Assembly: GCA_007116195.1 (NCBI GenBank)
Contig: SKIX01000052.1
Location: 1-5,560, forward strand
Source: Marinospirillum sp.
Lineage (GTDB): Bacteria > Pseudomonadota > Gammaproteobacteria > Pseudomonadales > Halomonadaceae
Direction: 5' to 3'
Length of the DNA stretch: 5,560 nt
The position numbers were made by a program, and so were the translations under genes. The notes under the pieces are model-generated. The model saw nothing but the letters and a program-made list of their open reading frames with translations, was not told the DNA's origin and ran no database searches. This document shows, piece after piece, positions 1 through 5,419 of this stretch. Numbering within the stretch: the stretch's first letter is position 1; each line of letters opens with the position of its first letter.

Positions 1-899
1 AGGTCAAACAAATCAGTCATGCTAGCGCCATAGCCTAAACCTAAATGGGCAACCACAGCATAACGCCCTTGCATACCTGAGTCTGTAACCAGATCAAACT
101 CAGCATCATCAAAATTTAAGTTGTTCGGGTCACTCTGCATATTATCAAGCGTTGCTATGTTTTCTTGTGTTGCTAGACCCTGCCTAGACTCAAGAATCTG
201 ACGCACTTCAGAGACTTGATCCTGCTTACTCAATTGAGAATTGTTAATGATGCCATCAATTTCATCATATACTCCCTTCAAGTCTCCTCCGAGCGGGATA
301 TTTAAATCACCAGCTCCAGCAATTGTTGTCCGCACACCAAAAGGACTGCCAATAAAATTAAGGCGAGCCTGAACACTTGCGGAGGCATTTAAACTAAAAG
401 TGCCACGAGCAAGTTCACTGTTGAATAGAAAAGGAGTTAAGGGTGCTTGTACCTGTCCACCAAAACTAATAGAGCCGCCCTTTTCTAGCTTAGAAAGTGT
501 TTGGGTATTAATTCTTTCTGCTATCTCTTCATAGTACTGAACTTCAGTCAAACCTGGACCGTAGCGATCAATAAGCCTCTGGGGTGTAAAGTTATCAGTA
601 ATTTCGTCTGCCGCATCCAGGTCATCAACCAGTTCATCCAACTCATCCAGCAGGTCGTCTGCGTCCCCTAGCTCGATATAGCCACCAATATTAGACAAGT
701 AACCCATCCGGAAGCGGTCGCCTTCCTTAATCAGAACTCGGTTGACTGCTGGGTTGTGGGAGCTGGAGTGCACGCTACCTCGATTGGAGACGCCACCGAT
801 GCTGGCAGAATAACCAGGGCTAACCAGTGACTGATTGGCCTGAGTAGCCAAAGGAAGGCAGGCAATTACTAGGCCTGCTGCTATGCGATTGAGCTTCAT
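1..899 (-). CDS. TraF-like secreted outer-membrane/beta-rich protein (PF13729-type), 3' end missing
   Basis: This gene is open from an ATG at 899 to the left edge, giving 299 codons with no stop, so the C-terminus is outside the window. The N-terminus is a classical Sec signal peptide: MKLNR, a hydrophobic core at residues 6-18, and probable cleavage after ATQA (residue 21). The mature start is followed by an 'HNPA' motif (48-51) and GDRFRMGYLSNIGGYIELGD (60-79). This NPA...Y-L-S-xxGG-x-xE pattern matches my memory of the family annotated as 'conjugal transfer protein TraF' (TraF_2) in marine gammaproteobacteria. An Asp/Glu/Leu-rich segment (79-99) and a helical stretch (205-255) interrupt beta-rich Gly/Ser segments (142-205, 270-295). 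A GAGG ribosome-binding site at 910-913 lies 10 nt before the ATG. No other tra gene is present, so a role in conjugation is unsupported. An outer-membrane barrel-like protein is the better guess. The family call is moderately sure and the function is unknown. Confidence 0.72.
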   Translation of the reverse strand, partial: MKLNRIAAGLVIACLPLATQANQSLVSPGYSASIGGVSNRGSVHSSSHNPAVNRVLIKEGDRFRMGYLSNIGGYIELGDADDLLDELDELVDDLDAADEITDNFTPQRLIDRYGPGLTEVQYYEEIAERINTQTLSKLEKGGSISFGGQVQAPLTPFLFNSELARGTFSLNASASVQARLNFIGSPFGVRTTIAGAGDLNIPLGGDLKGVYDEIDGIINNSQLSKQDQVSEVRQILESRQGLATQENIATLDNMQSDPNNLNFDDAEFDLVTDSGMQGRYAVVAHLGLGYGASMTDLFD

Positions 900-909
900 A
901 ATAAAAAAA

Positions 910-913
910 CCTC
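910..913 (-). promoter_or_regulatory. Ribosome-binding site of the TraF-like gene
   Basis: GAGG on the minus strand sits 10 nt upstream of the ATG at 899, separated by a T-rich spacer. It supports this start, and the signal peptide begins right at it. Confidence 0.6.
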
Positions 914-961
914 GATGACATTCCCAGAGTGAATTTGCTTTTAATTTATTTTATTTGAATT

Positions 962-970
962 TTTATAGCA
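962..970 (-). promoter_or_regulatory. Candidate extended -10 promoter for the TraF-like gene
   Basis: The minus strand reads TGCTATAAA, an extended -10 (TGn followed by TATAAA). No good -35 hexamer lies 16-18 nt upstream (only GTTTTA or TTTTAA), as is common for extended -10 promoters. The predicted start near 955 would leave an AT-rich leader of about 55 nt before the ATG at 899. The preceding operon is terminated at 1090-1116, so the TraF-like gene needs its own promoter in this gap. This is a pattern match only. Confidence 0.45.
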
Positions 971-1000
971 TAGAACCCAAGTCTTAAAACAGGCTAAATT

Positions 1001-1017
1001 CTTAACCATTAGTTAAG
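1001..1017. repeat. Short inverted repeat upstream of the TraF-like promoter
   Basis: CTTAAC-N5-GTTAAG is a perfect 6-bp dyad with a 5-bp spacer. It is overlapped by a second small dyad, TTAG-N5-CTAA, at 1009-1021. It lies about 30 bp upstream of the candidate -10 (962-970), where an activator or repressor dimer could bind. No regulator family is recognisable from it. In AT-rich DNA a dyad this short can arise by chance. Confidence 0.3.
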
Positions 1018-1089
1018 CTAACGAATCAAGCCAAGCAGATCCTACCCCTCTTGCTGGGAGCAAAGCGAATCCAATCAAAGCTGCCTTCT

Positions 1090-1116
1090 AAAAGAAAACC
1101 CCGCAAGTGCGGGGTT
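1090..1116 (-). terminator. Rho-independent terminator of the three-lipoprotein operon
   Basis: On the minus strand an 8-bp perfect stem (AACCCCGC / GCGGGGTT, 1097-1116) with loop ACTT is followed by TTTTCTTTT (to 1090). It starts 8 nt after the stop codon of the LPP20 gene. The GC-rich stem, tetraloop and U-tract are textbook, and it separates the lipoprotein operon from the TraF-like gene. Confidence 0.92.
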
Positions 1117-1124
1117 AAGAATGT

Positions 1125-2165
1125 TCAGAGATTATCGTAAAGCCCGGCGGCCAATCGTCTAGCTAGAGATTTTGCCATTTCGTCAATCGCATTGCGGGTT
1201 GCTACGTTGGCATCAGTTGAAGTAGCTCGACCTGACTCACTGATCGCATAGAGGGTGCGACCTTCAGGGGTAAGGACCTGGCCTGAAGCCTGAGCAACTC
1301 GGTGATGCAAGTTATTGCGTACAACCTCATCCATATTAAGGCTTAGACGCAAATTTAGATCCGCGTTACCCTCCACCATATTAAAGCCCATGCGCGTTAG
1401 CTGTTGAGCAAGCTCTGGTGCCATTCGCTGAGCCAAATTATTCTGACCTTCTACCTGGAAACTAAGGCCAGCCAGCAAACTTTGAATAGCAGCAGCTAAT
1501 TGATCAACTTCTTGACGTTGTGCACTATCAATGCGCTCTGAAGCTGCAAGGAACTCTAGTTGATGATGAAGCTGATCTCGCTGACTAAGGTCTGGCAGAC
1601 TAGGTAACACTTGTCTAACCTTATCCAGGTTGCTACCGGTACGAGGCAAGCCTCGATCCAGCAAGCGCTGATTGGTAAGACTGAGGTTAGTCAGCAATTG
1701 CTGCTCAGCTTCAGCTCGATTAAGGCGAGCCAATGCCCAAGCATCTTTTCCATTTGGACTAACCCAGGTTTCCGTAACCTCAATACCTGGTAACTCAACT
1801 TCTTCAACACGGCTGCTAGCTTGCTGAGTCAGCACTTCGGTTAAATCAGTGACTTGATCATTACGCATTTCCATGCGACTTCGGGCTTCTACGCTACCAC
1901 CTACAGCAACTCGAATACGCCCAAGCAAGTCAACACGTGCTTGTTCACGCGCTCTTTCCAAGGCGTTGGCTTCTGAACCATAGATCTCAGCGCTGGCAAC
2001 ACCATAAACAAACCCACTTCGTTCAGGGTGCTGACTAATCCAACCTGGCTGGGCAGCACTTGCAACCACTGCACTAGAAGTAGCCGGAGACGCTGGCTGT
2101 TGAGCACAGCCAGCAAGACCGACGACGAGTAGCAAAGCTAAGCATAACAGTCGTCTTTGCATCAT
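1125..2165 (-). CDS. LPP20-family lipoprotein
   Basis: This 346-residue lipoprotein has an N-terminus with two Arg (RR at 4-5), a Leu-rich core and the lipobox LAGC, with the lipidated Cys at 20. The residue after it is Ala, which favours outer-membrane sorting by Lol. A low-complexity Ala/Ser/Pro/Gln linker (21-39) leads to an LPP20-type domain at about 40-150. That domain has PGW (40-42), FVYGVASAEIYGSEANALER (52-71) and the helix AREQARVDLLGRI (72-84), followed by beta strands ending in DAWALARLNR. A helical, probably coiled segment (155-230) joins a second alpha/beta domain (235-346) that ends in a long Ala/Arg helix. Tandem ATG codons (2165, 2162) make the exact start ambiguous by one residue. 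The gap from the LpoB-like stop is 3 nt with only a weak GGA as SD, so translational coupling is likely. Family members include the Helicobacter antigen Lpp20 and flagellar FlgP. The exact role here is unknown. Confidence 0.85.
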   Translation of the reverse strand: MMQRRLLCLALLLVVGLAGCAQQPASPATSSAVVASAAQPGWISQHPERSGFVYGVASAEIYGSEANALERAREQARVDLLGRIRVAVGGSVEARSRMEMRNDQVTDLTEVLTQQASSRVEEVELPGIEVTETWVSPNGKDAWALARLNRAEAEQQLLTNLSLTNQRLLDRGLPRTGSNLDKVRQVLPSLPDLSQRDQLHHQLEFLAASERIDSAQRQEVDQLAAAIQSLLAGLSFQVEGQNNLAQRMAPELAQQLTRMGFNMVEGNADLNLRLSLNMDEVVRNNLHHRVAQASGQVLTPEGRTLYAISESGRATSTDANVATRNAIDEMAKSLARRLAAGLYDNL

Positions 2166-2168
2166 GGC

Positions 2169-2795
2169 TTAGAGTCCAAAGCGGCTACGTTGCTGGAATT
2201 TCTGCAGGTTTTTTTGGCCTGCCCAAACTTCGCGGTTGGTTTGCATATCGATAAGCTTCAAGTCGATTTGGTAGTTGGTAACACGCCGACCATCAAGCTG
2301 ATCAACCCAAGAGTCAATAGATCCTGACAAAGCGAAGTTAGCGCCTGCTTCTTGCGCAAGAGCTGCCGCTGTACCTGCTTGGGTTTGAAACTCTTGGTCT
2401 TGACGCTCTGCACGAATAGCATCTCGCACATCACCGCTAGCAACAAAATCAACCTGACCCGAACGTATCATGGCACGGCGTAAGTCATTGATAAAAGTAT
2501 TGGTTTCTATGTGCTCATGTGAACGATTACGAACACCCATGACGATAACTGTAGGTTGGCGGTCACGATCAGCGTTAGCTTGACGCCAGCGGTCTAACCA
2601 AGGGAAAGAAAGCATGTCATCAATCATTTCTTCGGAAACCATACGGGAATCAGTAGCATTCCAGCGATCCGTAAGTGCAATCTCTTCCGAAACGTCAACA
2701 CGGCTAACAGAGGTTCCTGCGCAGCCTGTTAAAAACAGGCTGCCAGAAACCAACGCAACCAAGGCTACTGCTTTGACTTTGTTGGTTTTAATCAT
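2169..2795 (-). CDS. lpoB: LpoB-like (CsgG-related) outer-membrane lipoprotein
   Basis: This 208-residue lipoprotein has a basic N-terminus (KTNKVK), a hydrophobic core and lipobox LTGC with Cys at 25, followed by Ala (outer-membrane sorting). The next segment has SRVDVSEEIALTDRWNATDS (31-50) and the helix VSEEMIDDML (53-62). A compact alpha/beta domain follows, with PTVIVMGVRNRS (81-92), NDLRRAMIRSG (103-113), FVASGDVRDAIRAER (117-131), AAALAQEAGANFALSGSI (143-160) and QIDLKLIDMQTNREVWAG (176-193). These match the proteobacterial lipoprotein family usually named penicillin-binding protein activator LpoB. Its best-known member, E. coli LpoB, stimulates PBP1b from the outer membrane. Unlike that protein, this one has no long Pro-rich tether, so PBP activation is an inherited label rather than a demonstrated fit. 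SD GAGGA lies 10 nt upstream of the ATG. It sits between two other lipoprotein genes in one operon. The symbol is tentative. Confidence 0.82.
   Translation of the reverse strand: MIKTNKVKAVALVALVSGSLFLTGCAGTSVSRVDVSEEIALTDRWNATDSRMVSEEMIDDMLSFPWLDRWRQANADRDRQPTVIVMGVRNRSHEHIETNTFINDLRRAMIRSGQVDFVASGDVRDAIRAERQDQEFQTQAGTAAALAQEAGANFALSGSIDSWVDQLDGRRVTNYQIDLKLIDMQTNREVWAGQKNLQKFQQRSRFGL
2721..2743 (-). other. Strong intragenic mRNA hairpin over the LpoB-like lipobox codons
   Basis: GCAGCCTGTT, a 3-nt TTT loop and AACAGGCTGC form a perfect 10-bp stem in the minus-strand transcript. It spans codons 18-25 of the LpoB-like gene and ends exactly on the TGC codon of the lipidated Cys25. It has no U-tract and so is not a terminator. 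Any function, such as slowing ribosomes or protecting mRNA ends, is inference. Confidence 0.55.
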
Positions 2796-2805
2796 TTTTT
2801 ACATT

Positions 2806-2810
2806 TCCTC
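2806..2810 (-). promoter_or_regulatory. Ribosome-binding site of the LpoB-like gene
   Basis: GAGGA on the minus strand lies 10 nt upstream of the ATG at 2795, within the 24-nt gap after the COG3014 stop codon. A closer ATG at 2804 is followed at once by TAA and is only 2 nt from the SD, so it cannot be the gene start. The real start is confirmed by the signal peptide. Confidence 0.65.
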
Positions 2811-2819
2811 TAGGGCTTT

Positions 2820-4577
2820 TTATTCACTAAAAGCTTCTTCTAGCTCTTCTTCATGTTTAACAAGAGCTTCATTAGCTAAGCGCGCCGCTCTTGCTTCTTT
2901 AACAATAGCAGGAATTTCTGCATTGGGATCTTCTGCAAAGTGTCGTGCTCTCCATATGGCCAGCTCACCGGCCTGAAGAGTGAGATTTTTCTCTTCGGTA
3001 ACAACAAAACTACCTGCATCACTTTTAAGGGTCATCTCGTAATCACCTGGCTCTAAAATGTGACGGGTAATACGAATACTGTTAGGCAGAGTAACCCAAA
3101 GACGGGTATCAGCGCTTGCTGTTCCTGCCGCTGTCAAAGCACACAAGGGTGCTGGCATGCCAGCCTGAACACAAAGCGTCAAACGCAGAGATTCAATAGC
3201 CATTGCATAGTTTAACTCTGATTGAGCATCAACCAGGTGCTGCGCCATAGCTAAACCCGCCAAGTTGTCAGCATTCATTAGATTGACTTCCTGACCACCA
3301 CCCAACTCTAAAGTTGAACGCTTAATCGCCGGTTCATAATAGTAGAAAAGAGGCACTGTTAAACGTACACCGGTGGATGCAAGAACTTCAGTTAAACCAA
3401 TACTATCGAGTGTTTCACGCAAAGGGCCAACTGAAATGGTTTTTTGATGGCTGTCTTCAAGCAGGCCAACATAGTCATCGGCACGAATGCGTTCAACCAC
3501 TCTGAGCAAGCCTTTATCTGCATAAAGATAGTGGAACCACGCTAGCTGGTAAGCTTGTTGGTCTTTATCACCCGTTAACATCGGCTGAATGATAATTTGG
3601 TTGTTATCTGTGTTAAGACGCATCCATAGATTCAGCTCACCACGCGGGTTCATCATATCCACTTCTTTTATAACCAGAAGCTGTGCATGACGAGACGGAT
3701 CCCAATCACGCAACTTTTGAATTTCTGCGCGTTTGAGCTTTTCGTTAGCGATGCGCTGCCAACGATTGTCACGCTGAATTCTCAGAATACGAGCCGTATC
3801 AAACCAGGCTTGTCGAGCCATGCCAGTGCTAAGATGGTATTGGCTGGCATAACCCTGCTCATAGGTATTTGCAGCTCGCTCATAACTAACACGAGCATTA
3901 TCTAACTCGCCATAACGCTCGTACAAAGTGCCTATCATGTAGTGAGTAAAAGCATTATCGCGGAAGGTTAACTCACGCGGGTTAATAACCTCACCGTTAA
4001 TAGCGGCAAAAAGGTCCAGCATGCGCGTTAAGAGTTTTTCCCGCTCACTTTCTGCCTCTTCATAACTCCCTTTTTTAACAAGGTTTTCATCAAGAAGAAT
4101 TTGCGCTCGACGACCTTCTATGCGAGCTGAATCCATAAAGCGCAAAAACTCTTCTCGGTTTTGAGCTTCTTCCGCTAAATAAAGGTAATTAAGGGTTTTG
4201 TAATAGTGAATGTAAACACGCTCATAAATAGTACCCCGATAGGTGACCATGGTGGCATTGGAGCCCAAGCGCGTGAGCATATCAGAAAGACTGGTTGTAA
4301 ACAGTTCATCTGCTAAAAAATCTGCTTCATCCAGCAATGCGTTACTAGCTCGATAATCACCCTGCAAATGCTTAAGAACCCCAACCTCCATTAAGCGTAG
4401 GAGGCGATTTCTTTCACCCGACATGGCGGCTTCGGCTAACTCTTGAGCTGCCTCATATTCACTGTACTTCATTAAAGTTGTCGCATCCTGCATGCGGTCC
4501 GAGTGAGAAGCACAGGCTGTCATCAGTGCCGCCAAGGTTAAGACCGAACCTGCCTTAACTAGATTTTTCATTTTCAT
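2820..4577 (-). CDS. COG3014-family TPR-like lipoprotein
   Basis: From the ATG at 4577 this is 585 residues. An in-frame TTG at 4619 would add 14 residues before the signal peptide and lacks an SD, so it is rejected. The N-terminus MKMKN, a hydrophobic core and ALMTAC give a lipidated Cys at 22, followed by Ala. The protein is then almost wholly helical to about 285. YSEYEAAQELAEAAMS (38-53) and the stretch to about 90 look like TPR-type helix pairs, and YMIGTLYERYGELDNARVSY (213-232) is a clear TPR unit. A mixed domain follows (about 290-420), then a helical block (435-480). A beta-sandwich-like segment has LWVTLPNSIRITRHILEPGD (493-512) and LTLQAGELAIWRARH (532-546). A charged Ala/Glu helix (555-585) ends the protein. 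This architecture matches what I recall of uncharacterised COG3014 proteins, often found beside LpoB-like and LPP20 genes as here. It is first in the operon. A scaffold role at the outer membrane is inference. Confidence 0.8.
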   Translation of the reverse strand: MKMKNLVKAGSVLTLAALMTACASHSDRMQDATTLMKYSEYEAAQELAEAAMSGERNRLLRLMEVGVLKHLQGDYRASNALLDEADFLADELFTTSLSDMLTRLGSNATMVTYRGTIYERVYIHYYKTLNYLYLAEEAQNREEFLRFMDSARIEGRRAQILLDENLVKKGSYEEAESEREKLLTRMLDLFAAINGEVINPRELTFRDNAFTHYMIGTLYERYGELDNARVSYERAANTYEQGYASQYHLSTGMARQAWFDTARILRIQRDNRWQRIANEKLKRAEIQKLRDWDPSRHAQLLVIKEVDMMNPRGELNLWMRLNTDNNQIIIQPMLTGDKDQQAYQLAWFHYLYADKGLLRVVERIRADDYVGLLEDSHQKTISVGPLRETLDSIGLTEVLASTGVRLTVPLFYYYEPAIKRSTLELGGGQEVNLMNADNLAGLAMAQHLVDAQSELNYAMAIESLRLTLCVQAGMPAPLCALTAAGTASADTRLWVTLPNSIRITRHILEPGDYEMTLKSDAGSFVVTEEKNLTLQAGELAIWRARHFAEDPNAEIPAIVKEARAARLANEALVKHEEELEEAFSE

Positions 4578-4590
4578 CCTTAGTTTCCCT
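4578..4590 (-). promoter_or_regulatory. Ribosome-binding sites that set the COG3014 start
   Basis: Two purine-rich motifs precede two close ATGs. AGGG at 4587-4590 lies 9 nt before the ATG at 4577, and AAGG at 4578-4581 lies 6 nt before the second ATG at 4571. Either start gives an intact lipoprotein signal peptide, and the two proteins differ by two residues. The upstream TTG at 4619 has no such motif. Confidence 0.6.
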
Positions 4591-4609
4591 GTAATCTTTA
4601 AGAGTGCCA

Positions 4610-4626
4610 AATTGAGCAACTCAATT
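4610..4626. repeat. Perfect palindrome in the leader of the lipoprotein operon
   Basis: AATTGAG-CAA-CTCAATT is a 7-bp dyad with a 3-bp centre, 33 bp upstream of the COG3014 ATG. It overlaps the TAGAAT -10 candidate, so it could be an operator or a small leader hairpin. No known binding-site family is recognised. Confidence 0.4.
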
Positions 4627-4652
4627 CTACTTTAAGAAACCTCTGATTAAAG
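4624..4652 (-). promoter_or_regulatory. Weak candidate promoter for the lipoprotein operon
   Basis: TAGAAT (4624-4629) is a fair -10, but the hexamer 17 nt upstream is CTTTAA (4647-4652), a poor -35. The 60-nt gap between miaE and the COG3014 gene, with a hairpin after miaE, suggests separate transcription. This exact promoter is a low-confidence proposal, and read-through from miaE is an alternative. Confidence 0.25.
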
Positions 4653-4668
4653 CCTTGCAACAAAAGGC
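4648..4668 (-). terminator. Weak terminator-like hairpin after miaE
   Basis: On the minus strand GCCTT / AAGGC (4652-4668) forms a 5-bp stem with a 7-nt loop and is followed by TTTAA. It lies about 12 nt after the miaE stop codon. The stem is short and the U-tract is broken, so termination is probably partial and may let miaE transcripts enter the lipoprotein operon. Confidence 0.3.
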
Positions 4669-4679
4669 AAAACACTAGA

Positions 4680-5315
4680 CTAATTAACTAAAGGTACTCC
4701 TGAATGGAATCTAAACAAACTATCAGGAGATGAAATCAACCCCTTTTCAGCGCTTAATAGCTGCTCGATTCTGTTTTTCAGTGGTTGTTTGGCTGGCTTT
4801 TCATCTACATAGAGTTCGGCCAGGCACAAATAGTCTTCAAAGTGACGTGCTTCGGATTTGACCAGGGAGCGGTAGTATTTGGCCAGCGGCTGGTCGAGGT
4901 AGGGGATAAGGGCGACGAAGCGTTCGCAAGAGCGAGCTTCGATAATAGCTCCGATAATGAGCAGGTCGATGAAGCGGCCGTGTTCGTCGGTGCGCATAGC
5001 TTGGCGCAGGCCTTCGGCATAGCGGGACGGGGTGAGGTTCTGGTAAGCAATGCCTCGGTCTTGCAGGATAGTGACAACCTGCTCAAAGTGCAGCAGTTCT
5101 TCCCGCGCCAGCTGGGACATTTTTTTTAGCAGTTCCGGTCGATTGACATGCTTGTGCATCAGACTCATAGCCGTAGCAGCGGCTTTTTTTTCGCATTGAG
5201 CATGGTCGATCAGCAAAACATCGAGGTTCTGCAGTGCATGATCGATCCAGGCTTGCGGTGTTCTACAGAGCAGAAAGGTATCGATTTCGGGGATTTCTGG
5301 GGGTTGAATAGTCAT
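4680..5315 (-). CDS. miaE: tRNA-(ms2io6A)-hydroxylase MiaE
   Basis: MiaE is a cytosolic non-haem di-iron monooxygenase. It uses O2 to hydroxylate the isopentenyl group of ms2i6A at position 37 of tRNAs reading UNN codons, after MiaA and MiaB have acted. The 211 residues form the ferritin-like four-helix bundle expected of the family. The metal ligands are visible in order: E42 (in AQCEKKAA), E73 with H76 (EELLH), E126 (IEARSCERF) and E155 with H158 (SEARHFEDY). The two ExxH pairs and lone Glu residues are complete, so the enzyme looks active. The length resembles the shorter Pseudomonas form rather than the longer Salmonella one. The ATG at 5315 has no recognisable SD. Two runs of eight A lie in the coding strand (5184-5191, 5120-5127), the first directly at the E42 codon. 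The middle of the gene appears GC-richer than the lipoprotein genes. A possible promoter lies within the adjacent REP. Confidence 0.95.
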   Translation of the reverse strand: MTIQPPEIPEIDTFLLCRTPQAWIDHALQNLDVLLIDHAQCEKKAAATAMSLMHKHVNRPELLKKMSQLAREELLHFEQVVTILQDRGIAYQNLTPSRYAEGLRQAMRTDEHGRFIDLLIIGAIIEARSCERFVALIPYLDQPLAKYYRSLVKSEARHFEDYLCLAELYVDEKPAKQPLKNRIEQLLSAEKGLISSPDSLFRFHSGVPLVN

Positions 5316-5347
5316 GGTTTACTAATATTTTGGCTGTTTTAACACCG

Positions 5348-5376
5348 ATTATCGCGCACAGAGTGCGCCCCCACAA
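5348..5376 (-). promoter_or_regulatory. miaE: Candidate sigma70 promoter of miaE embedded in a REP element
   Basis: On the minus strand TTGTGG (5371-5376) and GATAAT (5348-5353) are separated by exactly 17 nt. GATAAT matches the -10 consensus at five of six positions, and TTGTGG keeps the TTG of the -35. The predicted start near 5341 leaves a leader of about 25 nt. The spacer is the REP hairpin, so the element itself supplies the promoter. An unpaired TATTAG at 5322-5327 is a weaker alternative. Confidence 0.4.
5351..5375 (-). repeat. REP element, copy 1 (GCGCAC stem)
   Basis: Read on the minus strand it has head TGTGGGG, stem GCGCAC / GTGCGC with loop TCT, and tail GCGAT. The layout matches Pseudomonas-type REPs (GTRGGAGC head, hairpin, GCGAT tail), with one head change (GGGGGC rather than GGGAGC). 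Such elements are mobilised in trans by RAYT (TnpA-REP) proteins. No RAYT gene is in the window. Confidence 0.8.
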
Positions 5377-5381
5377 GATTC

Positions 5382-5406
5382 ATCGCGCACGAAGTGCGCT
5401 CCCACA
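5382..5406 (-). repeat. REP element, copy 2 (GCGCAC stem)
   Basis: Head TGTGGGAGC, perfect 6-bp stem GCGCAC / GTGCGC with loop TTC, and tail GCGAT on the minus strand. It is a direct repeat of copy 1 with 6 bp between them, and differs from it at two bases in the loop and one in the head. Confidence 0.85.
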
Positions 5407-5410
5407 CCAG

Positions 5411-5419
5411 CGCTCCTAC
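5411..5419 (-). repeat. Truncated REP head
   Basis: On the minus strand this reads GTAGGAGCG, the head and first stem base of a REP whose hairpin and tail are missing. It abuts copy 3 head to head, so 5412-5428 is a perfect 8-bp palindrome around one T (GCTCCTAC-T-GTAGGAGC). It is probably the remnant of a REP pair or a transposition junction. Confidence 0.55.

Noticed and set aside
1..899. Evidence of an integrative or conjugative element from the TraF-like gene
   Set aside because: No relaxase, coupling protein, pilus gene, integrase or attachment site is visible, and the family is common on chromosomes.
2799..2804. ATG-TAA minimal start-stop ORF before the LpoB-like gene
   Set aside because: It is only 2 nt from the SD, too close for initiation, and the motif is expected by chance in A-rich leader DNA.
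2614..2976. Open plus-strand frame across the LpoB-like/COG3014 junction
   Set aside because: Ser/Ala-rich shadow sequence opposite two well-supported lipoprotein genes. The hydrophobic stretch is the complement of the signal-peptide region.
4578..4619. TTG start at 4619 for the COG3014 gene (adds 14 residues)
   Set aside because: It has no Shine-Dalgarno motif, places extra residues before a complete lipoprotein signal peptide, and better ATGs with SD motifs exist at 4577 and 4571.
4785..5129. Open plus-strand frame antisense to miaE (114 codons)
   Set aside because: It lies wholly inside miaE, which has intact catalytic residues. The frame has no recognisable domain or ribosome-binding site and is a coding shadow.
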